From: Desulfobacteraceae bacterium
Lineage (GTDB): Bacteria > Desulfobacterota > Desulfobacteria > Desulfobacterales > UBA5852
DNA: 64,000 nt
Reading direction: 5' to 3'
Assembly: GCA_014237395.1 (NCBI GenBank)
Contig: JABZFP010000014.1
Location: 1-64,000, forward strand
Shown here: piece by piece, positions 16,106-24,401 of the stretch
Layout: the number at the start of each line of letters is the position of its first letter
How positions within the stretch are numbered: the first letter of the stretch is position 1
Translations under genes and position numbers: made by a program
Notes under the pieces: generated by a model
What the model was told of the DNA's origin: nothing
The model's input: the letters and a program-made list of their open reading frames with translations, nothing else
Databases searched by the model: none

Positions 16106-17296
16106 ATGAAGACATCGCCCATCAGGAAAATTTTTCTGGCACTGGCCGCGGTCGGTATCGTCACCTTTCTTGTGGTCTTGTTTACACGCCATCCCGAACG
16201 TGCCTGGCAGGCCTACCTCATCAACTTTCTGGTGTGGTCCGCCATCGCCCAGGGCGGGCTGCTGTTTTCCACCATCATGCACACCACTGGGGCCAAGTGG
16301 AGTGGCCCGCTGTCCAATCTATCCGAAGCCTTTACCGCCTTTTTCCCCTATTCCATCGTTCTCTTTCTGCTGCTCTTCCTGGGGCGTGAGCATGTCTTCC
16401 CCTGGCTGCATCAGGATTTACACGGCAAGGAAGTCTGGTTGAACGTGCGCTTTCTTTTCTCCCGCGACCTGATTGCGCTGCTGGTATTGTACGGCCTGGG
16501 GCTGGCCTACACCTATCAGGCCCTGCGGTTGAAACTGACCACGGCGGAAGCCGACGGTGGCCGCCTGCGGGCTTTTCTGGTGCGGCGCTGGCAACGGCGC
16601 CCCGGCAATCTGGCGCGCTGCGAGCGCCGCAAGCACGTGTTCAGCCTCCTCTACATGCTGGCCTTTGCCCTGGTCCTGTCGCTGATCGGCTATGATCTGG
16701 TAATGGCGGCCGACCCCCACTGGTATTCGACGCTGTTCGGGGCCTACTCCTTTGCCAAGGCCATTTACATGGGATTGGGGGCTCTGATCATTCTGGCGGC
16801 GGTGCTACAGCTTCGACCCGGCAACGGTTTTGAGATTCCCGCCAGCCATTTTCATGATGTCGGCAAACTCTTTTTCGCCTTCTGCCTGGTGTGGGCCGAT
16901 TTCTTTTATGCCCAGCTGGTGGTCATCTGGTACGGTAATATTTCCGAGGAAACGACCTATATCATCGAGCGGGTCATGACGGCGCCCTGGAACATTCTGG
17001 CCTGGGTGGTGTTCATCGTCTGCTTCATCGTGCCCTTCATTGTGCTGCTCAATAAAAAAGTCAAGACGCTGCCGCGATTCATGATGGTCTTCTGCGGTGT
17101 CATTATCGCCGGCATGTGGCTGGAGCACCTGCTTCTCCTGGGACCGGCGCTTAACCACCACGCGACATCCATTCCGCTGGGCATTACGGATGTCCTCATC
17201 ACGATGGGATTCTTCGGGCTTATGGCATTCGCGGTATCCGGTTATCTGAAACAGTTCCCCGAGTTGGTGCGGGTGGGCCGCAAGGAGGTGGCGTGA
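16106..17296 (+). CDS. actF: Alternative complex III second membrane subunit ActF
   Basis: A 396-residue polytopic protein distantly related to NrfD with about ten helices, matching ActF of alternative complex III. Characteristic stretches are YLINFLVWSAIAQGG, IGYDLVMAADPHWYSTLFG and FAFCLVWADFFYAQLVVIWYGN. ATG 16106 is taken as the start because it opens directly into the first helix; the frame is open upstream to 16010 inside actD. Its stop overlaps the ATG of the next gene (TGATG), showing tight coupling. Normally a monohaem actE lies between actD and actF; here it is displaced to 21045. Confidence 0.85.
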   Translation: MKTSPIRKIFLALAAVGIVTFLVVLFTRHPERAWQAYLINFLVWSAIAQGGLLFSTIMHTTGAKWSGPLSNLSEAFTAFFPYSIVLFLLLFLGREHVFPWLHQDLHGKEVWLNVRFLFSRDLIALLVLYGLGLAYTYQALRLKLTTAEADGGRLRAFLVRRWQRRPGNLARCERRKHVFSLLYMLAFALVLSLIGYDLVMAADPHWYSTLFGAYSFAKAIYMGLGALIILAAVLQLRPGNGFEIPASHFHDVGKLFFAFCLVWADFFYAQLVVIWYGNISEETTYIIERVMTAPWNILAWVVFIVCFIVPFIVLLNKKVKTLPRFMMVFCGVIIAGMWLEHLLLLGPALNHHATSIPLGITDVLITMGFFGLMAFAVSGYLKQFPELVRVGRKEVA

Positions 17297-17847
17297 TGGA
17301 TCCGATCGCCTTCCTGCAAAAAAAATGGCAGGGGTTGGTGGCCAACGCCACCCCGCTTTTCTGGACGGCGGTGTCGATCGTCCTGGTGGCGGCCTTCCTC
17401 TTCTTTTTTTATACGCCGCCCCAGAGTATGATCGGGCCGGAACAGCCCATCCCGTTCAGTCATCGCCTGCATGCCGGCCACAAAGCGATCCAGTGCCAAT
17501 ACTGCCATCCGTATGTGGGCCATTCGAATCACCCGGGCTTGCCGCCGGTGGAAAAATGTCTTCACTGCCACAACTATATCATTGCCAACCACTGGTGGAT
17601 CCAGGAAGAGCACCGCTATTTCAACACCCAGACCCCGACGCCCTGGGTCAAAGTCAATTTTCTGCCCGAGCATGTGTTGTTCAACCACCAGCGGCACATC
17701 CGCTTCGGCATCGAATGCCAAGCCTGTCATGGTGTTGTGGAGGCCCAGGACCGCATCAAAGGAAAGCACTTCAAAATGGGGTTCTGCATCAACTGCCATG
17801 AAGAGAAAAAAGTCAACCTGGGATGCTGGCTGGCGTGCCATAGCTGA
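17296..17847 (+). CDS. actA: Alternative complex III multihaem cytochrome c subunit ActA
   Basis: A 183-residue membrane-anchored cytochrome c with one helix (about 21-39) and a periplasmic haem domain. Four standard haem sites are visible: CQYCH (67-71), CLHCH (88-92), CQACH (141-145) and CINCH (164-168). A fifth is CWLACH (177-182), with three residues between the cysteines instead of two. Characterised ActA carries five haems, so the fifth site is probably real but non-canonical. AAGGAGG lies 7 bases before ATG 17296. In the usual operon actA comes first; here it is last of the ACIII block. Confidence 0.85.
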   Translation: MDPIAFLQKKWQGLVANATPLFWTAVSIVLVAAFLFFFYTPPQSMIGPEQPIPFSHRLHAGHKAIQCQYCHPYVGHSNHPGLPPVEKCLHCHNYIIANHWWIQEEHRYFNTQTPTPWVKVNFLPEHVLFNHQRHIRFGIECQACHGVVEAQDRIKGKHFKMGFCINCHEEKKVNLGCWLACHS

Positions 17848-17965
17848 TGGCGCCCGGTCCCGAACGATATAATATTGCGGTGTCACCGCGATCGGTGTTG
17901 AAAGGTTCCGTCACAGACAGTCATGGCATGATTCGTCCCGTGCGACAGTTCAAAGGAGATTCATT

Positions 17966-19339
17966 TTGACGACCAATGCGACCAGCGCGCCGCCCACCTA
18001 TATGACGGCCAAGGGGTTCTGCCTTACCGCCGGCTTCTGGATGACGGTGGCCACCTTCATGGGGCTCCTGGGGGCTACCGAGCTCATTGCGCCCGATCTG
18101 ACGGAGAATATCGGATGGATCGTCTTCGGCCGGGTGCGGCCCATCCATGTCAATCTGGTGCTCTTCGGTTTTGTCACGCCGGGACTGCTGGCGGCCGCCT
18201 TTTACTACCTGCCGCGCATTCTGCGCACCGAACTCTTCAGCGAAATGCTGGGTGTCGTCACCGTCGTGCTGTGGAACCTGACCCTGGTCGGGGTGGTGGT
18301 TACCCTGGCCGCCGGCTATACCCAGGGCCGTGAATACGCCGAGATGATCTGGCCGGTGGACATGGGTGTTGTGCTGATCTTCAGTCTCGTGCTGGTCAAC
18401 TTTCTCATGACGGTCATCCGGCGCAAAGAGCCGATGCTCTATGTCTCGGTATGGTATGCCTGTGCCGGCATCGTCCTGACAGCGGCGACGTTCAGCCTGG
18501 GCAATGTCATCTGGCGGCCCGACACCGGCGCCCTCGTGGGGATACCGGATGCGATCCTGTTGTGGTTTTACGGTCACAATGTCTTCGGCCTGCTGCTGAC
18601 CCCCCTTTCCGCCGGGGTGGCCTACTATGTCATTCCCCGCGCCTGCAAGGCGCCGCTCTACAGCCATACCCTTTCGTTGCTGGGGTTCTGGTCCCTTCTC
18701 GTGGTTTATACCCACATCGGCACCCATCACCTGCTGCAGGTGCCGGTGCCGACCTGGCTCAAGGTCATCTCCATCGTCGACAGCGTCGCCATGGTGATCC
18801 CCGTGATGGCCTTCCTGATCAACATCTGGTACACGGCCAAGGGCAAACTGGGCGAGATTCACAACGACATCGGGGCCAAGTTCGTTTTCACAGGTACCAT
18901 CATGTACTTTTTCGTGAGCATTCAAGGGTCGATCATGGCCCTGCCCCAGGTGCAGCGGATCACCCATTTCAACAACTGGGTGGTGGCCCATGCCCACGTG
19001 GGGGTGCTGGGTTTCGCCGGTATGATATCCCTGGGCGGGATGTACTACATTTTGCCGCGCATCACCAATAAGCCGCTGTTCAGCCGTTTCCTGGCGGACT
19101 TCCAGTACTGGATGATCCTGATCGGGGTGGTGGGCTTCACCGTGGTGCTGACCATCGCGGGCCTGATTCAGGGCAATGCCTGGTACAACGGCGAGACGAT
19201 ATACCGGGTACTGCCCGAAATTCACATGTACTATATCACGCGGGCTTCCATTGGTTTGCTGATCTTCAGCTCGGCGGTTCTCGGCCTGTATAACATCATC
19301 CGAACCTTGTATTTCAACCCGGGAGAGAAGTTGTCATGA
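17966..19339 (+). CDS. ccoN: cbb3-type cytochrome c oxidase subunit I
   Basis: A 457-residue haem-copper oxidase catalytic subunit with about twelve helices. It reduces oxygen to water at a haem b3-CuB centre and pumps protons. Expected ligands are visible: RPIHVN for low-spin haem b, WFYGHN and YTHIGTHHLL for CuB, and WVVAHAHVG for the haem pair. The start is TTG 17966, supported by AAAGGAG (17952-17958); the next ATG is at 18002. It lies 118 bases after actA in the same direction, so the oxidase is placed directly behind its electron donor complex. Confidence 0.9.
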   Translation: MTTNATSAPPTYMTAKGFCLTAGFWMTVATFMGLLGATELIAPDLTENIGWIVFGRVRPIHVNLVLFGFVTPGLLAAAFYYLPRILRTELFSEMLGVVTVVLWNLTLVGVVVTLAAGYTQGREYAEMIWPVDMGVVLIFSLVLVNFLMTVIRRKEPMLYVSVWYACAGIVLTAATFSLGNVIWRPDTGALVGIPDAILLWFYGHNVFGLLLTPLSAGVAYYVIPRACKAPLYSHTLSLLGFWSLLVVYTHIGTHHLLQVPVPTWLKVISIVDSVAMVIPVMAFLINIWYTAKGKLGEIHNDIGAKFVFTGTIMYFFVSIQGSIMALPQVQRITHFNNWVVAHAHVGVLGFAGMISLGGMYYILPRITNKPLFSRFLADFQYWMILIGVVGFTVVLTIAGLIQGNAWYNGETIYRVLPEIHMYYITRASIGLLIFSSAVLGLYNIIRTLYFNPGEKLS

Positions 19340-20268
19340 AGATGACGCCCGTTGCAGTCGTTGTTGGCAGCCTGCTCATATTAGGGGCCATCGTCTTCAT
19401 GGTGGTGTACGTTCCCTATGCCACCTATGATGAGACGCCTTCGGAAATTTTTCGCGAACGCACGGCCGAGGAGGCCGCCGGCCGCAAGCTTTATATTGCC
19501 AACGGCTGTGTTTACTGCCACAGCCAGTCCATCCGGACCATCGACTGGGGGATGGGGGCCGAGCGCATTGCCCAGGCCGGGGACTATGTTCAGGATCAAC
19601 CGATCCTGTTGGGTTCCCAGCGGACCGGTGTCGACCTCTCCCAGGAAGGCGGCGAACATCCCGATGACTGGCACATGGCGCATTTTGTCAACCCGCGCTA
19701 CACCCGGCCGCTGTCGATCATGCCGGCCTTTGCCTATCTCGGCGACGATCTGGAGACCCTGACCCGCTATGTCCAGGGCTTGGGGTTCAAACAGGCCGAC
19801 CGGCGCATGGCCCGGCAGCGTTTCTGGAAGAAGGAAGCCGTCGCGGCCTACGAAAAAGGCGTTGAAGCCAATGCCGAGTGGCTGAACGTCACCATCGTGC
19901 CTGAAGGCTGGCGCGACATTCCCAATCCCTATCCGACCACCGAAGCCGGACTGGCCCGGGGGCGCAAGATCTACCAGGACTTCTGCATCGGCTGTCACGG
20001 ACCGGTGGGGGACGGGATGGGGCCGGCCCAGCCCTGGATCTATCCGCCGCCTTATAATTTCACGATTCTCAAGAACCGTAAAATTTCCGGCGGCATTCTT
20101 TACTATCATTTGATGAACGGCATCACCGGAACGGCCATGCCCTATTTCAAGCGCGAACTGGAATCCCAGAAGATCTGGGAAGTGGGCAATTTCGTGGCGG
20201 TCTACTTCATCAACCAAAGCGATGCCAATACAGCGCCGCGCGGTATCGACTCCGCCTGGGAGCCCTGA
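19336..20268 (+). CDS. ccoO: CcoO fused to a second cytochrome c domain (cbb3 oxidase)
   Basis: A 310-residue dihaem subunit. Residues 1-150 match CcoO: one N-terminal helix, GRKLYIANGCVYCHSQSIR with haem site C58/C61/H62, and the axial-Met loop near LSIMPAF. Residues about 200-300 form a second class I cytochrome c domain (C217/C220/H221, Met in TAMPYF), like a CcoP haem domain. Ordinary CcoO is about 200 residues with one haem. The gene overlaps ccoN by 4 bases. It seems to combine the CcoO and part of the CcoP roles, carrying electrons from ACIII cytochromes to CcoN. Confidence 0.85.
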   Translation: MKMTPVAVVVGSLLILGAIVFMVVYVPYATYDETPSEIFRERTAEEAAGRKLYIANGCVYCHSQSIRTIDWGMGAERIAQAGDYVQDQPILLGSQRTGVDLSQEGGEHPDDWHMAHFVNPRYTRPLSIMPAFAYLGDDLETLTRYVQGLGFKQADRRMARQRFWKKEAVAAYEKGVEANAEWLNVTIVPEGWRDIPNPYPTTEAGLARGRKIYQDFCIGCHGPVGDGMGPAQPWIYPPPYNFTILKNRKISGGILYYHLMNGITGTAMPYFKRELESQKIWEVGNFVAVYFINQSDANTAPRGIDSAWEP

Positions 20269-20270
20269 CG

Positions 20271-20531
20271 ATGTATTATCCTTATTTTCTGACCTACATG
20301 GCGATTGGCCTCGGGGTAACCCTGATCGTTTTTTTCTGGGCTCTGAACAACGGCCAGTTCAAGGAGCAGCAGCGGGCCCGTTACCTGGCGCTGCATGACG
20401 CGCCTGATCCGCCGACCGCTAAACCGTCACGCTTTATCCGGCTGGAGATCGGCGTTTTGTTCATCCTGGCGGCCCTGGGCTTATCGGCCAGCGCCGCCGT
20501 CATCATATTCGCTCTTATTCATGGCAGTTGA
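20271..20531 (+). CDS. CcoS-like small membrane protein with an extra helix
   Basis: An 86-residue protein with two helices (about 5-25 and 60-82). The first half, ending FFWALNNGQF followed by a charged segment, resembles the cbb3 assembly protein CcoS, which has one helix then a W-A-x-x-x-GQF segment. The second helix is not part of typical CcoS. It starts 2 bases after the ccoO-like gene. A CcoQ-like subunit is the alternative reading. Confidence 0.5.
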   Translation: MYYPYFLTYMAIGLGVTLIVFFWALNNGQFKEQQRARYLALHDAPDPPTAKPSRFIRLEIGVLFILAALGLSASAAVIIFALIHGS

Positions 20532-20539
20532 GGTGCCCT

Positions 20540-20815
20540 ATGCGACTTTTCGCGCTTGCTGGTTTCCAGGATATCATGCTCTATCTTTTCCCCACGCTGA
20601 TCTTCATGGTGCTGTTTGGCGTTGGCCTGGCCTATGCCCGGTTTCACCGCCAGACTGACCAACAGCGGAAAAAAGAGATCATCTATCGCTATCCGGCCGG
20701 GATCGAAGATCGCGATGCCCCATTCCCCCTGGTGATGACGCTGATCATTGCCGGTACCGTGGTCTGGGCCTTTTTCTATATTTTGATGCACGGTGTGCTG
20801 GAGGTGAAAATCTGA
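20540..20815 (+). CDS. CcoP N-terminal anchor-like protein (no haem domain)
   Basis: A 91-residue protein with two helices (about 10-30 and 65-85). The segment around GIEDRDAPFPLVMTL followed by a helix resembles the DNPLPRWW-helix anchor of CcoP. No CxxCH is present, so it cannot carry haem. The missing cytochrome part may be the second domain of the preceding dihaem subunit. Start ATG 20540 follows GAGGTG; ATG 20528 is the alternative. Confidence 0.5.
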   Translation: MRLFALAGFQDIMLYLFPTLIFMVLFGVGLAYARFHRQTDQQRKKEIIYRYPAGIEDRDAPFPLVMTLIIAGTVVWAFFYILMHGVLEVKI

Positions 20816-20816
20816 T

Positions 20817-21044
20817 ATGAACGAGCACCTTCATAAAGAGTCGATCCTTAAAACCTGGCTGGTGGTTTTTGGCTTGTTGGCGCTTATCCTGGGCAAAGGG
20901 TTTTTTTCCTTTTTTGTGGTTTCCGACATGGGCCAGCCGACCTGGGACTACCGGCCGATCTTGGACGTACCGGCGGAATCGCCCTATGCGGTTTACCAGC
21001 GGCTGCCCTATCCACAACATGTCAGGGGCGTCAAGGGGGAATAG
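20817..21044 (+). CDS. Hypothetical single-helix membrane protein in the oxidase operon
   Basis: A 75-residue protein with one helix (about 11-33) and a short hydrophilic C-terminal tail containing several prolines and tyrosines. No family recognised. The stop at 21044 abuts the actE start at 21045, and the start lies one base after the previous stop, so it is part of the operon. A small accessory or assembly subunit is a guess. Confidence 0.6.
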   Translation: MNEHLHKESILKTWLVVFGLLALILGKGFFSFFVVSDMGQPTWDYRPILDVPAESPYAVYQRLPYPQHVRGVKGE

Positions 21045-21566
21045 ATGAAAAAGAATTTGGTCATCGCACTCGGGGCCCTGACAGTCTTTTTCGGGGCCTA
21101 TTCCGCCCTGACGATCTATGATCATTATTTTAAATATGGCCGCATGTGGCAGACGCCGGCCGTTCGCCCTCATGAAACCCCCCTTCTCGTCATGGATGAC
21201 GACGCGGTTCCGGTTCACGGGGGGGAGTCCGTCTACCGGGCCTCCGACCCGCTGCAGCTCCAGTCACCGCTGGATGCGGGCGATCCCGAGATCATCAAGC
21301 AGGGCCAGGTGGTTTACGCCACCTTCTGCCAGCAGTGCCATGGCATCAACCATGACGGCCAGGGAACCGTGGGCCAGAGCTTTGCCCCTCTCCCCACAGA
21401 CCTGCGCAGCCCCCGCGTACAGCAAACGGTCGATGGGCTGATGTTCACGGAAATCAGTTTCGGTGTAGACCGTCCCGGCGCGCGGCAGCCCGCCCTGGCC
21501 ACCACGATTTTCCCCGAGGACCGCTGGAAGGTGGTCCATTATGTCAAATCTCTGGGTATCCGTTGA
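21045..21566 (+). CDS. actE: Monohaem cytochrome c, alternative complex III ActE-like
   Basis: A 173-residue protein with an N-terminal hydrophobic anchor and a class I cytochrome c domain with CQQCH (about 94-98). The stretch GRMWQTPAVRPHE before the domain resembles the ActE linker. ActE is the monohaem lipoprotein or membrane cytochrome of alternative complex III. This copy has no clear lipobox. It is located behind the oxidase genes rather than between actD and actF, so it could instead act as an extra cbb3 donor. Confidence 0.7.
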   Translation: MKKNLVIALGALTVFFGAYSALTIYDHYFKYGRMWQTPAVRPHETPLLVMDDDAVPVHGGESVYRASDPLQLQSPLDAGDPEIIKQGQVVYATFCQQCHGINHDGQGTVGQSFAPLPTDLRSPRVQQTVDGLMFTEISFGVDRPGARQPALATTIFPEDRWKVVHYVKSLGIR

Positions 21567-21577
21567 ACCGCCTCTAA

Positions 21578-24094
21578 ATGACCGCCCTGTCCGATGGTTG
21601 TGAGCTTTGCGGCCTTCCGCCGAAGTACGGCACCTTCACGCTGGATTTGAATGACCGGAAGGCGTATTTCTGCTGCCAGGGCTGCCGGCAGGTTTACATC
21701 ATGCTGGCGGAGGCCGCCGATGCCACCGATCCGGCCGATTTTCGCCATACGGATTTATTCCGGCGCTGCGTCGAAATGGGGATCATCCCCCGCTCGGAGG
21801 ACGATCTGGCAGCGGCAGCCCGCCCGCCGGTCGTCGTTGATGACGCGTTGCCCGGTGATCGCTTGTCCCCGTCCGTCCCTGAGGGCGCTCTGGTATGCCA
21901 TCTTGCGGTGGAGGGGATGTGGTGCCCGGCCTGCGCCTGGGTGATCGAGGAGACGCTCAACCGTCAGCCCGGCATCAGCGGTGCCCACTGTAATTTCTCC
22001 ACCGACCGCCTGCGCTGTGCCTACGATCCGGCCCGCACCTCGCCGGCCGACATCCAATCCACCCTCCAGCGATTAGGGTATGGTTCACGCCCACCCGAAG
22101 CCCTGGCGGCCGACCGGGAACGCCGCTCCCAGTTTGTCCGCTTCGCCATTACAGCCTTCATTTCCATGAACGTCATGATGCTTTCCTTTTCCCTTTATTC
22201 CGGCTTTTTTACGGATTTGGGGGCCGATGCCGTCTGGAAAATTTCCTGGCCCATGTTCTTTATGGCGACGGCGGTCATGCTCTACGGCGGCCTGCCGCTG
22301 CACCGGCGGGCTTATACGGGCATCCTCAGCGGTCAGCCGGGCATGGAGGCGCTGATCAGCATCGGTTCGATCAGCGCTTACAGCTACAGTGTTTTTAATT
22401 TGCTGCAGGGCAGCATCCATCTCTATTTCGATACCACCTGCATGCTGATTTTTCTGGTCCAGTTGGGTAAGATACTGGAGCGGCGGGCCAAGGATCGCAT
22501 TCAGGAGGATCTGGGGCATTACTATGCGCTGATGCCCGCCAAGGTGCGGGTATGCGCAGGTGCGGATTCCAGGGGACGCTATGTCGCTGCCGGACAGCTT
22601 TCGTCGGGAGACTTCTTCCGGGTCGCTGAGGGCGAAACCCTGGCCGCGGACGGACTGGTGGTGGCGGGGCGGGGTCTGGTCGATGAATCCTCCCTGACGG
22701 GCGAGACCAAACCGCTCACCAAAATCGAAGGAGACCGCCTGGTCAGCGGTACACACGTGATCGAAGGGCATTTTTGCGTGCGGGCGGAAACCGTGGGGCC
22801 GGCCTCGACCCTGGGCCAGATGCTGGCCATCATGGATGCGGCCTTACAGCGCAAGACGGTGGTGGAAGGTCGCACCGACCGGATTTTACGTGTTTTTGTG
22901 CCGCTGATGATCGGTTTGGCCGTCGTTACCCTGCTGGTTTTGCTGCTGCAGGGCGCGGCCTTCGAGCAGGCTTTTATCCGCGGCTTGACCGTTCTGGTGA
23001 TCTCCTGCCCGTGTGCACTGGGGCTCGCCGTTCCCCTGGCCCGGGTGGCCGGGGTTTCGCTGGCGGCGCGCCGGGGAATTCTGGTGCAAGATTTCTCCGC
23101 CTTTGATCGGGCCGGCCGGATCGATACGGTGGTGTTTGACAAGACCGGCACCCTGACGCAGGGTCGCTGGCGGCTGCAATCGGTTCTGCCGCTGGCGGAT
23201 CTGAACGAGCAGGATGTCCTGGCGCTGGCGGCCGGGCTGGAGTGCGGCGTGGATCATCCGATTGCCGCTGAAATCCAACGCGCGGCCAAGGCGCGGCAGA
23301 TAGAAGCCCTGTCGGTCGAAGCATCGACAGCAGATGCGCGGGGCGTGGCCGGCCGTTGGCAGGGCCGGCGGGTGCGTTTGGGCAGTGCGGATTTCGCCGG
23401 TGCAGCCGGGGACGAGCGGGAGGCCGGCACGACACTATTGCGCACAAGCGATTCGGCCATTGTCTCGTGGGTGTTCCTGGCGGTGGACGACTGCATCGTC
23501 GCCCGGCTGGGGTTCGGGGACCGACTGAAACCGGGTGTCTCGTCGCTGATTCAGCACTTGCAGGCCCGGCCGCTTGACATTCTGGTGGTATCCGGCGACA
23601 GTCAGGCCACATCCGAGCAGGTGGGCGCCATGCTGGGGATAAACGCGGTCCGGGGGGATTGTTCGCCGGTGGAAAAAGCGCGTTTTATCGAAAGCCTGCG
23701 CCGGGAGGGGCGTTCGGTGGCCATGGTCGGGGACGGTGTCAACGATGCCCCGGCGCTGGCATCGGCCGATCTCAGTGTGGCGGTTTTTGCCGGGCGGCAA
23801 TTGGGCGAGGAAGCCCAGGCCGTGACGCTCATGCAGGGCGATCCCTGCCAAATGGAAACCTTCCTGGGATTCGCGGTGCGGGTCAACCGCAAAATCGAAC
23901 AGAACCTGTGGGGCTCGCTGATCTACAATCTGGTCGCCATTCCCATCGCCATGGCCGGCTGGCTTTCCCCCCTGGTGGCGGTGGTGGCGATGCTGTTGAG
24001 CAGCCTCAGCGTGACCGGCAATACCCTGTTGCTGATTCACGGCGAAAATCGCGCGGTGGCTTCGGCGCAGAAAGGCATTGAAACAACAAGTTAA
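21578..24094 (+). CDS. ccoI: Copper-translocating P-type ATPase for cbb3 assembly (CcoI/FixI type)
   Basis: An 838-residue P1B-type ATPase that exports copper for insertion into the cbb3 CuB site. Layout: a Cys-rich N-terminal domain (CELCG, CCQGC), a heavy-metal-associated domain with GMWCPAC (C116, C119), membrane helices from about 185, the CPC ion-binding motif (477-479), the phosphorylation motif DKTGT (D521) and a late MVGDGVNDAPAL hinge. Start ATG 21578 is 11 bases after actE. Its place at the end of the cbb3 locus fits the usual ccoGHIS partner, though ccoG and ccoH are not seen. Confidence 0.9.
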   Translation: MTALSDGCELCGLPPKYGTFTLDLNDRKAYFCCQGCRQVYIMLAEAADATDPADFRHTDLFRRCVEMGIIPRSEDDLAAAARPPVVVDDALPGDRLSPSVPEGALVCHLAVEGMWCPACAWVIEETLNRQPGISGAHCNFSTDRLRCAYDPARTSPADIQSTLQRLGYGSRPPEALAADRERRSQFVRFAITAFISMNVMMLSFSLYSGFFTDLGADAVWKISWPMFFMATAVMLYGGLPLHRRAYTGILSGQPGMEALISIGSISAYSYSVFNLLQGSIHLYFDTTCMLIFLVQLGKILERRAKDRIQEDLGHYYALMPAKVRVCAGADSRGRYVAAGQLSSGDFFRVAEGETLAADGLVVAGRGLVDESSLTGETKPLTKIEGDRLVSGTHVIEGHFCVRAETVGPASTLGQMLAIMDAALQRKTVVEGRTDRILRVFVPLMIGLAVVTLLVLLLQGAAFEQAFIRGLTVLVISCPCALGLAVPLARVAGVSLAARRGILVQDFSAFDRAGRIDTVVFDKTGTLTQGRWRLQSVLPLADLNEQDVLALAAGLECGVDHPIAAEIQRAAKARQIEALSVEASTADARGVAGRWQGRRVRLGSADFAGAAGDEREAGTTLLRTSDSAIVSWVFLAVDDCIVARLGFGDRLKPGVSSLIQHLQARPLDILVVSGDSQATSEQVGAMLGINAVRGDCSPVEKARFIESLRREGRSVAMVGDGVNDAPALASADLSVAVFAGRQLGEEAQAVTLMQGDPCQMETFLGFAVRVNRKIEQNLWGSLIYNLVAIPIAMAGWLSPLVAVVAMLLSSLSVTGNTLLLIHGENRAVASAQKGIETTS

Positions 24095-24107
24095 CGGCGT
24101 GTTGATT

Positions 24108-24355
24108 TAAACTGACCCTTTCTGGTTGAGGACACGGAGAGGGTTCGCCGATTGAGGGGGTTGTTGCTTTTTTCTTCATTTTCTTTCACGTGAAAGAAAA
24201 CCGAAGCAAAAGAAAACGCCCGTGTCCCGCTTTATCCTGCGCGACGTCGCTGCGGCCGGAGCGCGCGGAAACTCACCCGCCTGTCGGCGGGCTCAAACAG
24301 TCCGCGTGCTTTTGCCCGTCCGCCGCGTCGATGCCCGGCGCGGGACAAAGGGGAA
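24108..24355 (+). repeat. CACGTG-hairpin dispersed repeat, copy 2 (intact)
   Basis: About 248 bp: a CTGGTTGAGGAC opening block, the 24179-24200 palindrome, then the CGCCCGTGTCCCGC, GCGCGGAAACTC, CTCAAACAGTCCGCG and GCGGGACAAAGGGG blocks. This is the uninterrupted version of 9064-9443 and it fills the gap between ccoI and ubiG. The reading frame at 24190-24906 partly runs through it and is not a gene there. Confidence 0.8.
24179..24200. terminator. Bidirectional terminator-like palindrome (repeat copy 2)
   Basis: A perfect 22-base palindrome: TTTTCTTTCAC plus its complement, with T-runs on both strands, 85 bases after the ccoI stop. It may end the respiratory transcript. Confidence 0.4.
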
Positions 24356-24401
24356 TAAAAAAACCTTCAATTATGGTGCGTTCCCGGAGAGGTAGTTTGC
24401 T

